A stretch of DNA of 64,000 nt from Trichosporon coremiiforme (lineage: Eukaryota > Basidiomycota > Tremellomycetes > Trichosporonales > Trichosporonaceae): contig BCJJ01000020.1 in assembly GCA_039545355.1 (NCBI GenBank), positions 815,252 to 879,251 on the forward strand, in the 5' to 3' direction. A model generated the notes under the pieces. It saw only the letters and a list, made by a program, of their open reading frames with translations, was not told the DNA's origin and did no database searches. Below, in pieces: positions 21,367 to 33,865 of this stretch (positions within the stretch are counted from its first letter, which is position 1; each line of letters opens with the position of its first letter). A program made the position numbers and the translations under genes.

Positions 21367-23101
21367 TTAGAGCGAGTCGTCGAGCGCCTCCTCTACCGAA
21401 GCCATAACGCGGTCGAAGGTCGTGCCGCAGGTGTCTAGGCGTGAGACGCGCAAATCACGAGAACTCACTCTTCATGTGGTGCTTGAAGACGCGCGAGTGG
21501 CCCGTGAGCTGCGAGAACGCCTTCTTCTCAGTGATCTCGCCTCTGCTTACCTTCTCGACGAGGACGAGGGCCGTGATGTTGAACTCAGCGTGCTGATGTC
21601 AGGTCTCGTCCAACCGACCACCTACCAGGTCGGCGAGACGGCGGTTCTTGTCGCGGTACTTCTTCTGAGCGGTGCGGTTCTGGCTCATGCGCCTCTCACC
21701 GGCGCGCTGTCGCTGGCGTTGTTCCTCCTCGGGAGGCTGCGCCGCTTTGCGCTTGGCCAGGTTTTGGTGAGACGAGCGCGACGACGTGTACGGCGCGTTG
21801 TCGGAGAGAGATGAGACAGACCTCAGATCAGGCGTCGACATTGAGCGCAAAGGAGGTTCGGGAGAGGGGCTGCGGGTGGGAGCGAGGTGCGTCTGTGAGT
21901 CGCTCAGCAGCTCGTCGACGTCCTCGGACTCGGACTCATGGCGGCGGAGATAAGGCGCGGGAGGAGAGTTAGGGGGGTTCGTGTTGTCTGGCGCGGCAGC
22001 GCAGCGGCGAGGAGTCGTGGTGCCGTTGAAGCTCCACTGCCGGCGGCGCGTGCCGTACGCATCGCGAATGTGCTCAGGGATCTCGAGGTGACGCAGATCG
22101 TCGAGTGGAGACACAGCACGGGGAGGCTTGAAAACGTACTTGAGCTTTTGGCCGAACCCCTGCTGTCAGCTGTGATGCAACGATGTGCTCACCGGTTTCG
22201 GACGCGGGGGCGGATGCAACGACATCGGAGGCGGAGGCGGGCCATTGCGGTGGCGGGTGCGCGGAAGTGGGGCATGGACCGACTTGGCCGAGGGTGGGGT
22301 GGATGGCATGTCGGTGGGCTTGATGTTGTTGTTGAAAGACAATGACAAAGGAGGTGAAGAGTTGAAGTGAACAGGAGTAACAGCGGTGAGAGCTGACGGG
22401 ACCGTGTTGACGACGACGGGTCCAACTGGGTGATCGTCGAGATCGACGTCTGGTTCCACCTTGCAAATGTCCATCATGTGGTCAGGCAGGGCGGCCATGT
22501 TTTCGGGCGCCAGGCCGAGGTCGGTTACAGAGAGAGTGGAGGACAGCTGAGGCGAAAAGGTGGTGGACAGTGAAGGCGAGAAGTTGCCCGCAGTGAAGAT
22601 GTCTTGGCTCGCGTTGCAATACCTCGAGGGTGACGACAGTGTGGGCGAGACGATGCTGGAGAAGCTCGAGTAGTCAGACAAGGGCTGAGACATGGGTGAG
22701 CCGTTGGACATGGGCGAGCTGTTGACACTGCTAGAGCTCTGCCCCTGCAGCGACAGGTTGGATAGCGGCAGATAGGGAGTGCATGGGGTGATTGGTCCGC
22801 TTGCAACCGAGTTGATGCAGTACATGTTTGAGTGTTGACCGAGGTTAAGAGGCGGGGGGCGGACAGCTGCGGTCGCGGGCAAGGGACTCGCATGTTGGGT
22901 GAGCTGATACTGCGCCGTCGCATCGACCGTGGAACAAGAGTAGGAGGAGGGGCAGGCGTCGGTGTGTTGGCCGTTAGAGAACAGCACTGGTTGTGTGTCT
23001 GGTTCAGTCTTGATATGTGTGTCGGGCTCCAGCTTCCCCGCGCTCGGGTACTGGACGGGAGCGCTCAAGAACGCCATGGCGAATGCTGTCGGGTCGGCCA
23101 T
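21367..23101 (-). CDS. bZIP transcription factor with short, atypical zipper
   Basis: Four exons (23101-22193, 22159-21626, 21592-21469, 21434-21367) give about 544 residues from MADPTAFAMAFLSAPVQY; upstream in-frame ATGs are in weaker context. Residues 1-400 are Ser/Pro/Gln-rich and disordered, with acidic patches (for example around CKVEPDVDLDDHP) that could activate transcription. The basic region is RRMSQNRTAQKKYRDKNRR, with the Asn464-x7-Arg472 signature of bZIP DNA contact. It is followed by only two or three heptads (LADLHAEFNITALVLVEKV) instead of a long Leu zipper. A conserved-looking C-terminal helix then carries QLTGHSRVFKHHMKN. The acceptor of exon 2 may be three bases further upstream. 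An internal 42-nt stretch (GTAAGC to CAG inside exon 3) could also be read as an intron without changing frame. The target genes are unknown. Confidence 0.85.
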
Positions 23102-25340
23102 GTCGGTGGAAGGGAGAAGGTAGGCAAAGAATGAAGAGAATGACAGAGAAAGAACGTAGAAGCCGGCTTCTAGGTAGCTGTTTTGAGCAGAAGACGAGAA
23201 GACGGAGTTGCACAGTGAACAGCGTGCTATAAGGTTAGTCGTCGCCCAGCTGAACTTTTCCATATGGTCCTGCGCGGTCCCCCACTCCGCCAGCGGCAAT
23301 CCACACATGGGTTGGGACCTCCAGCGCCGTCCTGACCCATGGCACCGCGAGCGCCTGTCCAAACAGCGGTGGGAGGATCAGATCGACGAGCCGATTGATG
23401 TTCAGAGATAAGCGGATAAGCATAGGGTCAGAGAGTACATCCGTGAAGGCTGGGGACCTGAGAGAGCTGAGAGGAGGCTGGCTAGGATGAGTCGAGGGTG
23501 ATCACGGCCACTGATGGGGGCATTGGATCAGAGATGGCGAGGTCGGTGTTGAGGGCGACGACGCGAGCTCGTGCGCTCATTTATAGGCGTCAATCTCGGC
23601 TCGGCGGATAGGTAATTGCGCCTATCAGTACGCGGGTTCGTCAGGAGTCCTGTCGCACAGACGCGTAAAGGACGGGGAAACCACAATGGGCGAAGCTTCT
23701 TCAAAGTTTCCCTTGGGGGAAGGGCTGTGATGTCACCTCAATCTACCTCAATCGAACGTTCAGAGGTCGAGGCGATCAGGAGCCCAGGGGAATACGTCCT
23801 GGGCGGCCCAAGCGACGAAGGTCATCGACACACTGGCCCAGCCCCGCAGCGGTGTTGCAGCAGCTCACCAGTGCGCCCAGCACCCGCCGCTTCTCAGCGA
23901 AACCTCAGCTAGATCATACGAGCACAATTGCATCAGGTAGATCTGGTGAATGCTGAGGCAAGGTGAAACACGATAACACGACAACCACGGTTCCGGCGGA
24001 GGTGGTGAAGGTGCAGAACATGTGGCCGCGCGGCCGAGGCCGTGTATTCGAGAGACGGGACGTGATCCTGGGCGTAGTGGAGAGTTAAGTCAATATGGTG
24101 AACTGTATTCTTGTGTAGCCGAGAATTCGCCTTGTGTGTGGATAAGAAGATAGGGTGAAGTACGTCAAATGAAGCAATGGAGTCTGCACGAACGACAACA
24201 TTCACCCTCCCCCCCGCTCTCTCCTAGCATTGCGAGGTGAGTGCGCGGGTGCGGGGTTGCAGGGGTCCGAAACGTAGTTGTGTGGGGCACCGAGGGCACG
24301 TGGTGATGAAACAGTGACCTAGTCCAAATTCGAGGGTGACATGACGTCTTGGGTGCCAGGCGCCAGGGCGGTGTAACCTCTACCCTTGGTACTTCACCTA
24401 TGGTGCGCTGGCACTGAACTGGTGGCTCAGGTGGCTGTACTGACGCGTATCGCACGGCGTCTGGCGGTACGGCGCTGCACAGAGCGTCCCAGCGGCCGAC
24501 GCGAGGGTACTAGCCTTGTCAGACTGGCAGCTGATACTAGACTCTGCGCTGGGAGGAACGTTGGTCTGCCGCCTGGACGGGTCTGTCTCTCGGTCTGTCT
24601 CTCCGCCGCAGCCACAATTGCCACTATGCCTGCGATCGCGCATTCTCTGCTCTCCACTATTCATGCTACGCGATCTATGCATGCAGCGCTGCACCGACGC
24701 ACCACGGGCCGCCAGACTCGCATGCCGGAAGTGGGTTGAATGTCAGGGATGCCCGCACCTCGGCGTGCAGAGCACACATTAAGCTAAGGGTGCAGGACCC
24801 CGTGCGCCGTCAGGTGGCAAGTAGGAACGACCACAGGACCGCAGGAGACAGGAGACGACATAGGACCCGAAAGACGGGCGCGCGGGCAGGCGATGCAACC
24901 AGTTGCCTCTTTCTACAAGTCGTCGCAGCAACAACGGGCTTGCTTCCGTCCGTCGTTGCCTTCTTCTCTTTCTCTTTCTCTCACTCACAATTGCACTCCC
25001 ACCCTAGGCTCACTGACTCTGCTTCGGCAACGCCTTTGCCTCCATTGCTCCCCATCTTCGGCATTCTCTCGCTCGTTCTCGTCACGTTCATCTCCCTTCG
25101 ACATTGCCTCGTATGACCTCCACCATGTCCGACCATAGGTGCGTTGAAGTCCCTTCAGCGACGTGGCTTAGCTCCGTGACTCCCTCTCCCACATCCATGC
25201 GCTGACACTGTGACCTCGTCACTCGCCGGTAACAACAACAATGCACCACGACATTCCTCTCTCCACTGGTGACCCTATATAACCCTGTCGTTCTGTGCAA
25301 CCCCCTGTTGTCTACACTCTGCAACTGTCACTTCGCCACC
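23102..25340. other. Intergenic region, divergent promoters
   Basis: This 2.2 kb separates the bZIP gene and the plus-strand small coiled-coil gene, and holds both promoters. Upstream of the bZIP ATG the frame stays open to 23362, but the extension looks like leader sequence. A long pyrimidine-rich tract from about 24950 to 25330 precedes the coiled-coil gene. No RNA gene or mobile element was found. Confidence 0.45.
25276..25282 (+). promoter_or_regulatory. TATA box of the small coiled-coil gene
   Basis: TATATAA lies 59 bases upstream of ATG 25341, a normal spacing for a TATA-driven gene with a short leader. Confidence 0.6.
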
Positions 25341-25727
25341 ATGGCACTTCATCTCGACTTCAGCTCTGGCTTCGCCCTTCCTTCGATGGCGAACGGCTCC
25401 ACCACATCGCTTATGGACGCGGTCGTGGGTGGCACCCACAGCTCCGGTAACACGGCTAGCCGCCCGCACCAGCCTTTCTCGGACGCCAGCGGGCGCGTCA
25501 ACGAGGAACAGCCCCAGTCTGCGGAAGACGTGCAGGAGCTCGAGCGCAAGCTCGAGAAGAGGTGAGATACCCGGTAGCGATTCGGACTGACTCAATGCAG
25601 GCGGTCGTTAATTCCTCACCTCGAGAGCGAGCTCGCTGCCCTCGAGGCTCAGATCAAGGCTGCCGAGGAGCGACTCTCTCGCGCCACCCTGGCCAAGTCT
25701 GAGGCTGCCGAACAGCAGAAGCAGTAA
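25341..25727 (+). CDS. Small coiled-coil protein, unknown function
   Basis: Two exons (25341-25561 and 25601-25727) give 115 residues. The ATG stands in a good context (CCACCATGG), below a TATA box at the expected distance. The N-terminal 60 residues are Ser/Gly/Ala-rich and low in structure. The C-terminal half is a strong amphipathic helix: EDVQELERKLEKR runs over the intron into RSLIPHLESELAALEAQIKA and the AAEERLSRATLAKSEAAEQQ segment, which predicts a coiled coil of about 55 residues. The intron (39 nt) has GTGAGA and CTGACTCAATGCAG. I recognise no named family. Strong promoter features and clean codon use argue for a real, well-expressed gene. A structural or scaffold role would fit, but this is inference. 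Confidence 0.75.
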
Positions 25728-27513
25728 CCTTCAGTACACTGTGGCCACAAGTCTCAGCCTCCTCGACCATGCCTTGCCCTCCAATTCCGACCCCTCTCGC
25801 ATATTCCCATGACCACTCGACGTGCGACCATCTGCATTATTCCCACCCCCGCATAACCCCGCACCACAACCACAAGGCATCTCCGCTGCCTCACCATCAA
25901 GCCGCCCTAGTCTGTCTGTGACATTAGACCCGGATCTCTCCAATTTACACCAGCGTGACGATTCCTCACGTCGCAACGTGTAAACGAGATGTACTATTCA
26001 CACGCCGACCACGCATCGTGCAATTAAAGCTGATGCATTTTGTATTGTGCTTTTGAGGGGCGCGGGCAGGGAGAGGCACCGGAACGACCGTCAGGGGTTG
26101 ACCTGTCACAGGTGCTGAAGGGCGCACGAGCCTCCAAGGTGCTGCTGAAGCACCTTACGCCCAGGACCTCCAATGCATGGACACACCGGCAATCGAATTG
26201 AGGATACAGTGATGCCGAAGGCTGGCTATGAGCTCAAGCTGCAGCGCTACAGATAGCGGCAGGCTGCAGGGAAGAAGGTGCAGAGGGTGAAAAGTGCCCA
26301 GGCCGAACGGGAAGTGTTGGAGGAAGATTAGGGCCCTGATCGCCGTGCCGGCGCGGTTTCATCTGCACGCTTCAGTCTCGTCCTTCGAGCTTCGTTGGTA
26401 TATGACGCATTGTGTCTTCAGGAATCAGCAGCTAGCATACCCGTCCGACCAACTTGGTCTAACAGAGCTTAGCAGATCTTCTTCCGAGTTGTTGACAGCA
26501 GTTGACAGCCGTAAGGTCTTGCACGTCTTGCAGTAGATCGAGTCTTCGTCCTGCGCGCCCGCGCGCTGGTCGCGAACCTCCTCCACTGCAAAACGGCAGT
26601 GAGCGAATAGTCGGTGAGATCTGTGCTATCCATCACTCGAGGCTCATGGCTGCAGAGCACTAGGCGCCACAGAGCGCAGCTTACCGTCCGCTTAGTGCTC
26701 TGGCTGCGACCGACCTGCGATATTCAAGCGGCTGTTCGCGCTCCGACTCTCTCGCTTCCATCCTTCATTGCAACAATTTAAAAGCCTTGCAATGAGACGT
26801 CGCTCGTCATATGCTTTGGCCCATGGGGCTAAGACTACCGCGTGCACCTTCGAGGCGATGTGCGCAGGGAAGGCGGCTGAGTCTCTAGTATGATAAAAGC
26901 AGGGAAGCGGAAACAGTTTACCGGTAATTGCCGGCTTAGCGAACGTCTCCAGGTGCAATCCCCATGGCCTCCATGCTTGCGTATCAAAGGCTACCTTACT
27001 CCTCCGAAATCACGGTGGATGTCCTGAAGATAGCAGCTGCTAAGCTCGTCTAAGTGCGATTAAAGTATGCACTGAAGCACAGACTCCATTGCATGTAAGG
27101 CGTGCAATACATTCCTTGGATGGCCGCAAGGCAACTTTACGTAATGTCAGTTCGGGCCGCTGCCCACCAAAGTTCCGGAGGACGGCGGCGAAGAGGGAGA
27201 TCCAACCGGAGATGAAGTGCTTAGTGCAGCGGTGCATCTTCCCCGCCACCTCTCCCTCTCCCCAATCCACATCCGTCACATACCGAATCTTCATTTCGCC
27301 GACCATTTCCCAGCGTCACCGAGATTGTTGACTCTCTGCTGAGGCAGAACCCCCCCGTGCGTGCTCGCGTAATCGATCCCGACGCACACACCGTCGCATC
27401 AACAAACAATAGCCCTCGCGGCCTCGCCTGTCTCGCTAGCCACACGATCGCGTGCCCCGTTATCGTTTCCGATCGTCGACTCCGCTAGAGCGCAGAGACA
27501 GCAGCGAACGCTC
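25728..27513. other. Intergenic region
   Basis: This is 1.8 kb of sequence before the zinc-cluster gene. Short ORFs on both strands lack domains. The last 200 bases are rich in CCC and look like a promoter and leader. Confidence 0.45.
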
Positions 27514-30291
27514 ATGCGTCTGGTACACCCGCAAAGCAGACTCTCACCACCACCAGGCTCCTCGATGCAGGAGGTGCCCTACAACCAAGCGTCTGCGCGA
27601 GAGAGCCCCACCATCCCGCCATCCAGTGCCGCCGATTCAAGTACGGGTACTCCCGCGAAAAGGAAGGGCGAGGACCGTGTGCCCAAGCGAGGCTACAGAG
27701 CATGTGTAAGTTCGACTGCTGCCTGCATAGCAGCGTGTTCGCGATGCTGTGGCCCTTGATGCTGCATTGGTGCTTGCCAAGCACGCAGTGGGGTCAACAT
27801 CGCGTCCTGCTTCTTCACGTGTTGACATAAACACAGGTTCATTGCCGCGCGAGGAAGGCAAAGTGTGACCTGGGCGACCCGAACGCGCCCTCCGAACCGC
27901 CATGCTCACGATGTCGGAGAGAACAGAGAAACTGCATCTTCTTGCCAAGCGTGAGTTATCAAACCCCAGGGAGCGTTTAGCAAACTATTGCCGCTGCTAA
28001 CTGGATCCGCAGAAACGGAGGAGGAAGACTCTCAACGAGGACGAAGCGAAGCCCGAGGTGTACCCTGTTCATGGCGGGCGGAGAGAAGGCGATGGCTCGT
28101 CATTTGCCAACCCGTTGAGCGCCCATCGCGGCCACTCCCAGGCGCCAGGTCACCCAAGCGAGAAGACGCAGTCCTTCACCCAACCTGCCCCTCCGTCACA
28201 CGCGTCGAGCTACGACTTTGGCCCAGCGAACCATACGGACAGCAAGCTGTCGCCGCTGTTCGACCCGCCATCGACGAAGACGGTGTCGTCCCTTGGCTCC
28301 TCATCTACATTGTCGCCGAACAACCCCACCGGTCTGCGACGAAAGCGGCATACGGAACCTGACGCGACCCGGCGGATCGTAGTAGCCAGTTTCAATAATG
28401 AGACGGACGCCCTGGAGATCTTGGCGAACGCCGCAACCGACCCTGACGGTGACAGTGGCCCGGAAAAGTCTGAGCAGCGCGCAGACAGGGGCAAGCATGT
28501 GGCTTGGGCCGACGATGCAGCCCCGCGGCCGTTGTCCGACTTTGTGCTGATCTCGCGCGGCATCCTCGACGAGCGGCAGCTCGAGCAGCTCGTCGACCAG
28601 TTCTTCACGCACCGGCATGCGGTCCTCGTGAGTTACCGACAACGAGCATTGCTAACTCTCAGCCCATCGTGCAAACCGTCAGGATCCCCCGCAACAAGGC
28701 ACAGCTTGTGGCGCTCGCGCACAGCGACCCGTTCCTCCTGTCCGTCATCGTGTGTGTGGCTTCGCACCACCTGCTCGAGCCCGGTATGCGGGAAATTCAC
28801 GAGCGCTCTTACGCCTTGATCCGGGAAACGCTCGCGGACTATGCGTGCTCCGGTTTCCAGCCGTCGATCGGCTTTGTTGAGGGCGTGCTGATCCTCGCGG
28901 AGAACTTGCCAAGAGATCGGCTCGGTGCCATGGCAAGCGAGATGGCCGGGCCGCAGGGAGAGGTGCAAGGGCTGCATGGCACCGAGAACCGTCGTGCATG
29001 GGCCCTCGTCGGAACAGCCATCCGGGCGGCGTACGGACTCAGCCTCGACCGCCTTGCGCTCGAAGACGGCGAGCGGGACGCGGATCTCGAGCGAGCACGC
29101 GGCGTTTGGACGTGGTGCTACCTGTATGACCGGACACTCGGTCTGCGTACCGGCCTCGCGTTCTGGAGCCGCGGACCGGCGCTCTGCTTCCAAGGCTTCT
29201 CTGACATTTCGCAGACGGGCGAGGCGGCGGCGCGGGAGAACTTCCCCTACATGCTGCTCGCGTCGGCGGAGCAGCCGGCCGAGGACGCCTACGATAGCGC
29301 GTCAATGATGCAGGCGACGATCGAGCTCACGCAAATCATGACGAACGCGCACGAGGTGCTGTTCTCAACGCCGTCGCGCACCTCGGCGCTGGTGGGCAAG
29401 GGAGAGTACTTCAAGTTCCTGGACCACTTCCGGCGTGCGCTCGAGAGCTTTTGCATGGTGTGGAAGACCAAGCGATGGCGCCTGGAGAGTGTGCGCGAGC
29501 TCGTGTGGTGCACATACCACTTTGTGCGGCTCTACGTCTCCGCCTTCGCATTCCAGGCACATGTGCAGCGCGCCCAGCAGCGCGCCGAGAAGGAAAGAGA
29601 GCGCGACCCGTACGGACCTAGGAGCGGTGCGATCAGCATCTTCCCCCGCGGCACTGCGACGAGCCCGGACGCAGTGTACATCTACGAGAGCATCGATGCG
29701 GCGCACGAGATTCTGCGCATCTGCCTGCGCCTTGGCGAACTGCACATCCTCGCTTTCCTCCCTTCGAGGTACCTCATCAACTTTGCTTACAGTGGCACCT
29801 TTGCGCTCAAGGCGGCTTACTCGGGCGCCCTTGGCAACGAGGAGATTGAGAAGACAATCTCACTCGTCGAGCAGGCGTGCGCTGCCCTTCTTTCGAGTAG
29901 CCAGGACAAGGAACACCCGGCCGTCCGCTACGGACAAATGCTGCGCGTGCTTTCAAGCAAGCTGTGCGAGCTGAACGTCCAGAGCGTAAGTCACCTAACG
30001 CACCACCCCCATGGCCAACTTTTCGAACAGTCTTGGAAAGCTGACAAACAGGCCGTTCCTTCTCGCTTCCCCTCGCCCGAGCCCGCGGCGCAGGACCCGC
30101 ATCCTCCACCCGTGCATGTGAACGCAGTCCCTCAGTTCGGCGAGGGCGAGAACGGGGAGAACGCCATGTTCAACCTGAACAACATCAGCACGGGGCTGTT
30201 CGGCACACAGCTCGACGTCGGCGCGTTCAACCTGGACGGATTCTGGGAGGACTTCACGCTGACCGACTCGGGCGGATTCCCCTTCCGCTAG
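27514..30291 (+). CDS. Zn(II)2Cys6 fungal transcription factor
   Basis: Five exons (27514-27705, 27837-27950, 28013-28627, 28663-29985, 30052-30291) give 827 residues. The zinc cluster CX2CX6CX12CX2CX6C uses Cys64, 67, 74, 87, 90 and 97. Its first Cys closes exon 1 and the other five lie on exon 2, so the DNA-binding module exists only after splicing. Basic linker KRRRKTLNEDE follows. Residues about 330-700 form the regulatory domain of fungal zinc-cluster factors, seen in PFLLSVIVCVASHHLLEPG, the GTENRRAWALVGTAIRAAYGL segment and VWTWCYLYDRTLGLRTGL. The last intron (66 nt, 29986-30051) is in frame, so its retention would add 22 residues. The C-terminus (NLDGFWEDFTLTDSGGFPF) is acidic and aromatic, like an activation domain. 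The regulatory domain recalls Aro80/War1-like factors, but that link is weak. ATG 27566 is an alternative start. Confidence 0.87.
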
Positions 30292-33182
30292 AGATTGGCG
30301 CGCGCCAGCCGTTGAAGAGCGGATCTGGTGGTGTGAATCGGCCAGTCATTTGGTGTTAACGTGCGCACCCCTAAATGGTCCACCGGCCGACATCGACGAG
30401 CGTACCAGCCGTGTACCCGATGAGCCGGCACCAACGTACGCAGCATTCAGCAGCCTCTAGACTAAACTAGCCGGCAACCGGGCCTGCGTATCTGAAAGAC
30501 ACCGAGAGGCACATGACTAGAGTGAGAACTTGTAGTGTATGATAAGCATGGAATGTAACTTTTAGACTAGAGTCGGGCAGCCGTGCCCAGCCGAGGTATG
30601 AACATTTAACTCGGCCGTGAGGTGAGATGCAATCGGGCTTTGATCTGCGGGTGTTTCTGGGTATATCCTCGGCATCCGGGTGGTTGCCGCGGCGACTTTA
30701 AGGGTGAGTTCCGAGCGCGGATGCCAGGCACTGCAGAAGAGGAAGGAAGGAAGGGGGGAGGAGGAGGAGGCACACGGCCCGGGAATCCACGACCACCCCA
30801 TGCTGCTCCATGCGGGGGGGTCTCCAGCGACCCAGCAACTGTGACGATTCAACCAGCCAACGGCCAAGGTGAACAGACGCACGCCCAGCCGGAAGTATCA
30901 GGAAATCTGAATACATTGTGCCTAGACAGTGTATTAGTGGCGCTGTCAGTGGCTTTCAGCAACTGTATTGAACAGGATGGCAAGTCAATACCATCTCTGC
31001 GTCCGTCTCGATTAGTGAATTGTACGTGGTCGTCTGAGCTGTGGACGGCGTGCGGGGCACAGCGAGCACTGCAGTGGGATTGGAGCTGAGGAAAGATGGC
31101 AGGTATGAAGTGGGCCATGGGAACTCGTCTGAAGCTGCTTGAAGCAGGCAGCAGAGTGGGCAAGAGGAAGGAGGCGCAGTTCAAGAACGTGTACGTGCCG
31201 CAAGCCACGTTCATGAGCGTGGTCGTCGGCGTGGGTTCGTATCGCTGTTCGCTATCTGAAGCATGGATGAGGAGGAAGAGGGGGCTGCCGTGATGCCGTC
31301 GATCGGTTCTGTAAAGCGTACGCACATGCAGGCATGCGGCTGAAGAGCGCGTTCAGACGCGTCCTAGACAGTGCACATGAGCAGGTGCGCACAAACATGG
31401 TCAGCATGGTGTGTGCACTAATGCCCGATTCCTGCCCGCAGCAGTCTTGTGCAATCTTGTGCAGTCTAGCAAGTCCTGCGGAATATGGCTAGCGAATATC
31501 CTTAATCCAAACAACCTTTCTTGGGACCCACTCCTGCGTCCCTCTGTCTGTGCGATGGAAGCAAGGTCCGCAAGGGCGCGAGACCGCTTTCGAAGATGTG
31601 ACATAACGCTGCGTCATAGCTGTGTCCCTCGTTCCTTCATCGAAAAAGCCTGAGCAACGCACTCCTCGATGCTCATGAGGGAGGAGAGTGACGAGGGAGG
31701 AAGGAAGGAAGGAAGGCAGAGGAAGACCACCCGGCGAATGGCTGACAGCGGCACACAAGGTCCGGCTCAAAGCCGTAAGGAGGCCCCACATGAGCCCCCC
31801 GCCTGACTGCACCTCGTTCAGCTGTCCGGCAGTTCCTCCGGACTAAGTTTGGAACAGCTCCCCACCCAGCTCTCCTCTTCCAGGCAAAGCAGAACTGCAG
31901 CGATCAGGACACCGGTCAGCCCTCTTGTGCCTGTCTTCCGGCCCCTTACTCCTCAGCCCTCCGCCTCCGTCCTCCGCGTCCTCCGCCCACCTCACTCACA
32001 TTCAGACATCCCTGCTTAATCGATCGCGCTAGCCTTTCTCGTAGCACCACCCTCAGGCTTCCGGAGTCGTTCCGGGGCCTTCTGGCCGTACGTTGGCCCA
32101 GGTTCGCCGTATCGGTTCGTTGCCTAGCGCCCTCGACGTACGGTCCGTGCGATCCGCAGGCCACAGGCTTACACGGCTCCAGGATCCGCAGCCCTATGGC
32201 TTTCGAGGCTGTCGACCCACCGTGTCCATCCAGGAACCATGAGGTTCGCTCCTTCCAGTCGATCGGAGCATGTGCAAGACTGTATTCAGGCCCTAGCTGA
32301 CCTTCCTGTCCTCTGCTCGGGCAGCTGGGACGCCCGCGCGCAAGGCATGTGCTCGCTCACGGCACCCAGGCAGGACAACACAGACAGGACAACACAGACG
32401 GAAGCTTCGCGACTACCTAGTTTGCTCAGAGGTCAACGTGAAGGAGATCAGGAGAGAACGCGCGCGCGCGCTCAACGTCAGGGGCGCTTCATCCGGACAT
32501 GCTTGGCCGCCTGACACGTCTGATCGTCCGTCCTCCATCTGCCTGCCTTCAAGCCGAGGTGCTTGCCCTGCGCAGGATACAGCGGCTCACCCTGTCCTCT
32601 CTTCCTGACCCACGACCAACGCAGGACGCCTGTCCACCCACGCGTGCACGCGCTGTGCACACGCACCACCCAATGGACACTGTGACCCTCTTACCCCGCC
32701 GTCCCCCGCATCTCTTCCCCCGGAAACCCTCCGTTCGGCCTCCGGGGCCAGCACATGGCTCTCGTCTTCGACTCTGCGGCTGACCAGCGGCCTATCAGAA
32801 GACCGCGCATCCCAGGAATAGTCATGACACAGGGACAAAGGCGGAATGCCTGCTAGCGCCGGCGCACGCCGGCCACCAGGCAAACCACCCACCTTCGCGC
32901 CTTGCGCTCGCTCGGATCCCTTGCCTGCGTGCTCTCGTGGTTCTGCTCGAACGCCCCTAAACGGCAGAGAAGCAGCGCCAGAAAGACAGCAGGACAGAGC
33001 CCAAGGCAGAAGACGAGAAGCTGCGCGCTAGCTCGCGCAGAGGAATGGGATATATATACAGTCTCGACTGCGCGCTAAGAGAAAGCTCTCCATCCTCTGC
33101 TTATCAGCGTACACTAAAGCTCTCTCTCTCTCCCCCAGTTATCTCTCGCCTCGCCGCTCCTTCACCACCACAAACAAACACA
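30292..33182. other. Large intergenic region
   Basis: No gene could be supported in 2.9 kb. Purine-rich simple repeats occur near 30735-30770 (GGAA and GGA units) and 31700-31720 (GGAA units). ORFs at 30622-31089 and 32587-32892 have no domain. The right end holds the promoter of the CPL1-like gene. Confidence 0.45.
33051..33058 (+). promoter_or_regulatory. TATA box of the CPL1-like gene
   Basis: TATATATA lies 125 bases before ATG 33183. A CT-rich run ending CCCCCAG (about 33120-33138) follows, either the leader or a leader intron end. Confidence 0.55.
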
Positions 33183-33865
33183 ATGCGCTTCTCCGTCGCT
33201 CTCGCTACCCTCGCCTTTGCCGTCAGCGTCAAGGCCCAGGCTGTCGAGTAAGTTGTCCCATACCGAACGACGTAAGAGCCGTGCTGACTCCCAGCCCCAA
33301 CACCATCGACACCTGCATCCGTGACTGCTCGATCGCGGCCGCCAAGGACGTCGGCTGTATTTCGCCCCTGCAACTTTCGTGCGTGTGCCCGGACGGCAAG
33401 TCGAACGCCCAGTTCCAGAGCGCTGCCATCGGCTGTCTGCTGAAGAACAAATGCAACCTCTCGAACGCGCTCTCGACCAGCTCCAACCTCTGCAAGTACG
33501 GTGTCGACTGCAAGGCGCCTTACAAGAACTGCGAGACGAGCACCGGCGAGACGATCTGTATCGACCCCTCGATCCAGACCTGCGCCTCGGGCTCCGTCAT
33601 CAACATGCAGCGCCGTGCGCTCGCTGTCGCCAACGCCGGCTGCACCCCCGGCCAGGAGGCGTGCCGCGTCTTCGGCGGCGGCCTCTTCGCCTACGAGTGC
33701 ATCGACACCCAGAGCAACATCGAGTCCTGCGGTGGCTGCCCCATGAGCGGCGGACAGGACTGCACCTCGATCTTTGGCGCCACCGCCGTCGAGTGCAAGC
33801 AGGGCAAGTGCATCGTCTCCGAGTGCGAGCGCGGCCTCTCGCTCGTCTCTGGCCGCTGCAAGTAA
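33183..33865 (+). CDS. Secreted Cys-rich protein with CFEM-like and CPL1-like modules
   Basis: Two exons (33183-33247, 33295-33865) give 211 residues. The signal peptide is MRFSVALATLAFAVSVKA. Cys29, 33, 43, 51, 53, 69, 75 and 88 follow a CFEM-like eight-cysteine spacing with a CVC pair; CFEM domains bind heme or act at the wall. A second Cys-rich part ends in the CPL1-like module, with GCTPGQEACRVFGGG, ESCGGCPMSGGQDC and CKQGKCIVSECERG. The founder, Cryptococcus Cpl1, is a secreted protein known to act on host macrophages. Homology of one module says nothing about that role here, and most relatives are uncharacterised. There is no transmembrane or GPI-like tail, so the protein is likely released. 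The promoter is TATA-driven. The same C-terminal module occurs on the peroxidase at 48322. Confidence 0.85.

Noticed and set aside
23102..23362. Longer N-terminus for the bZIP protein, using upstream in-frame ATGs
   Set aside because: The extension is hydrophobic in places and leader-like; MADPTA has the cleaner start.
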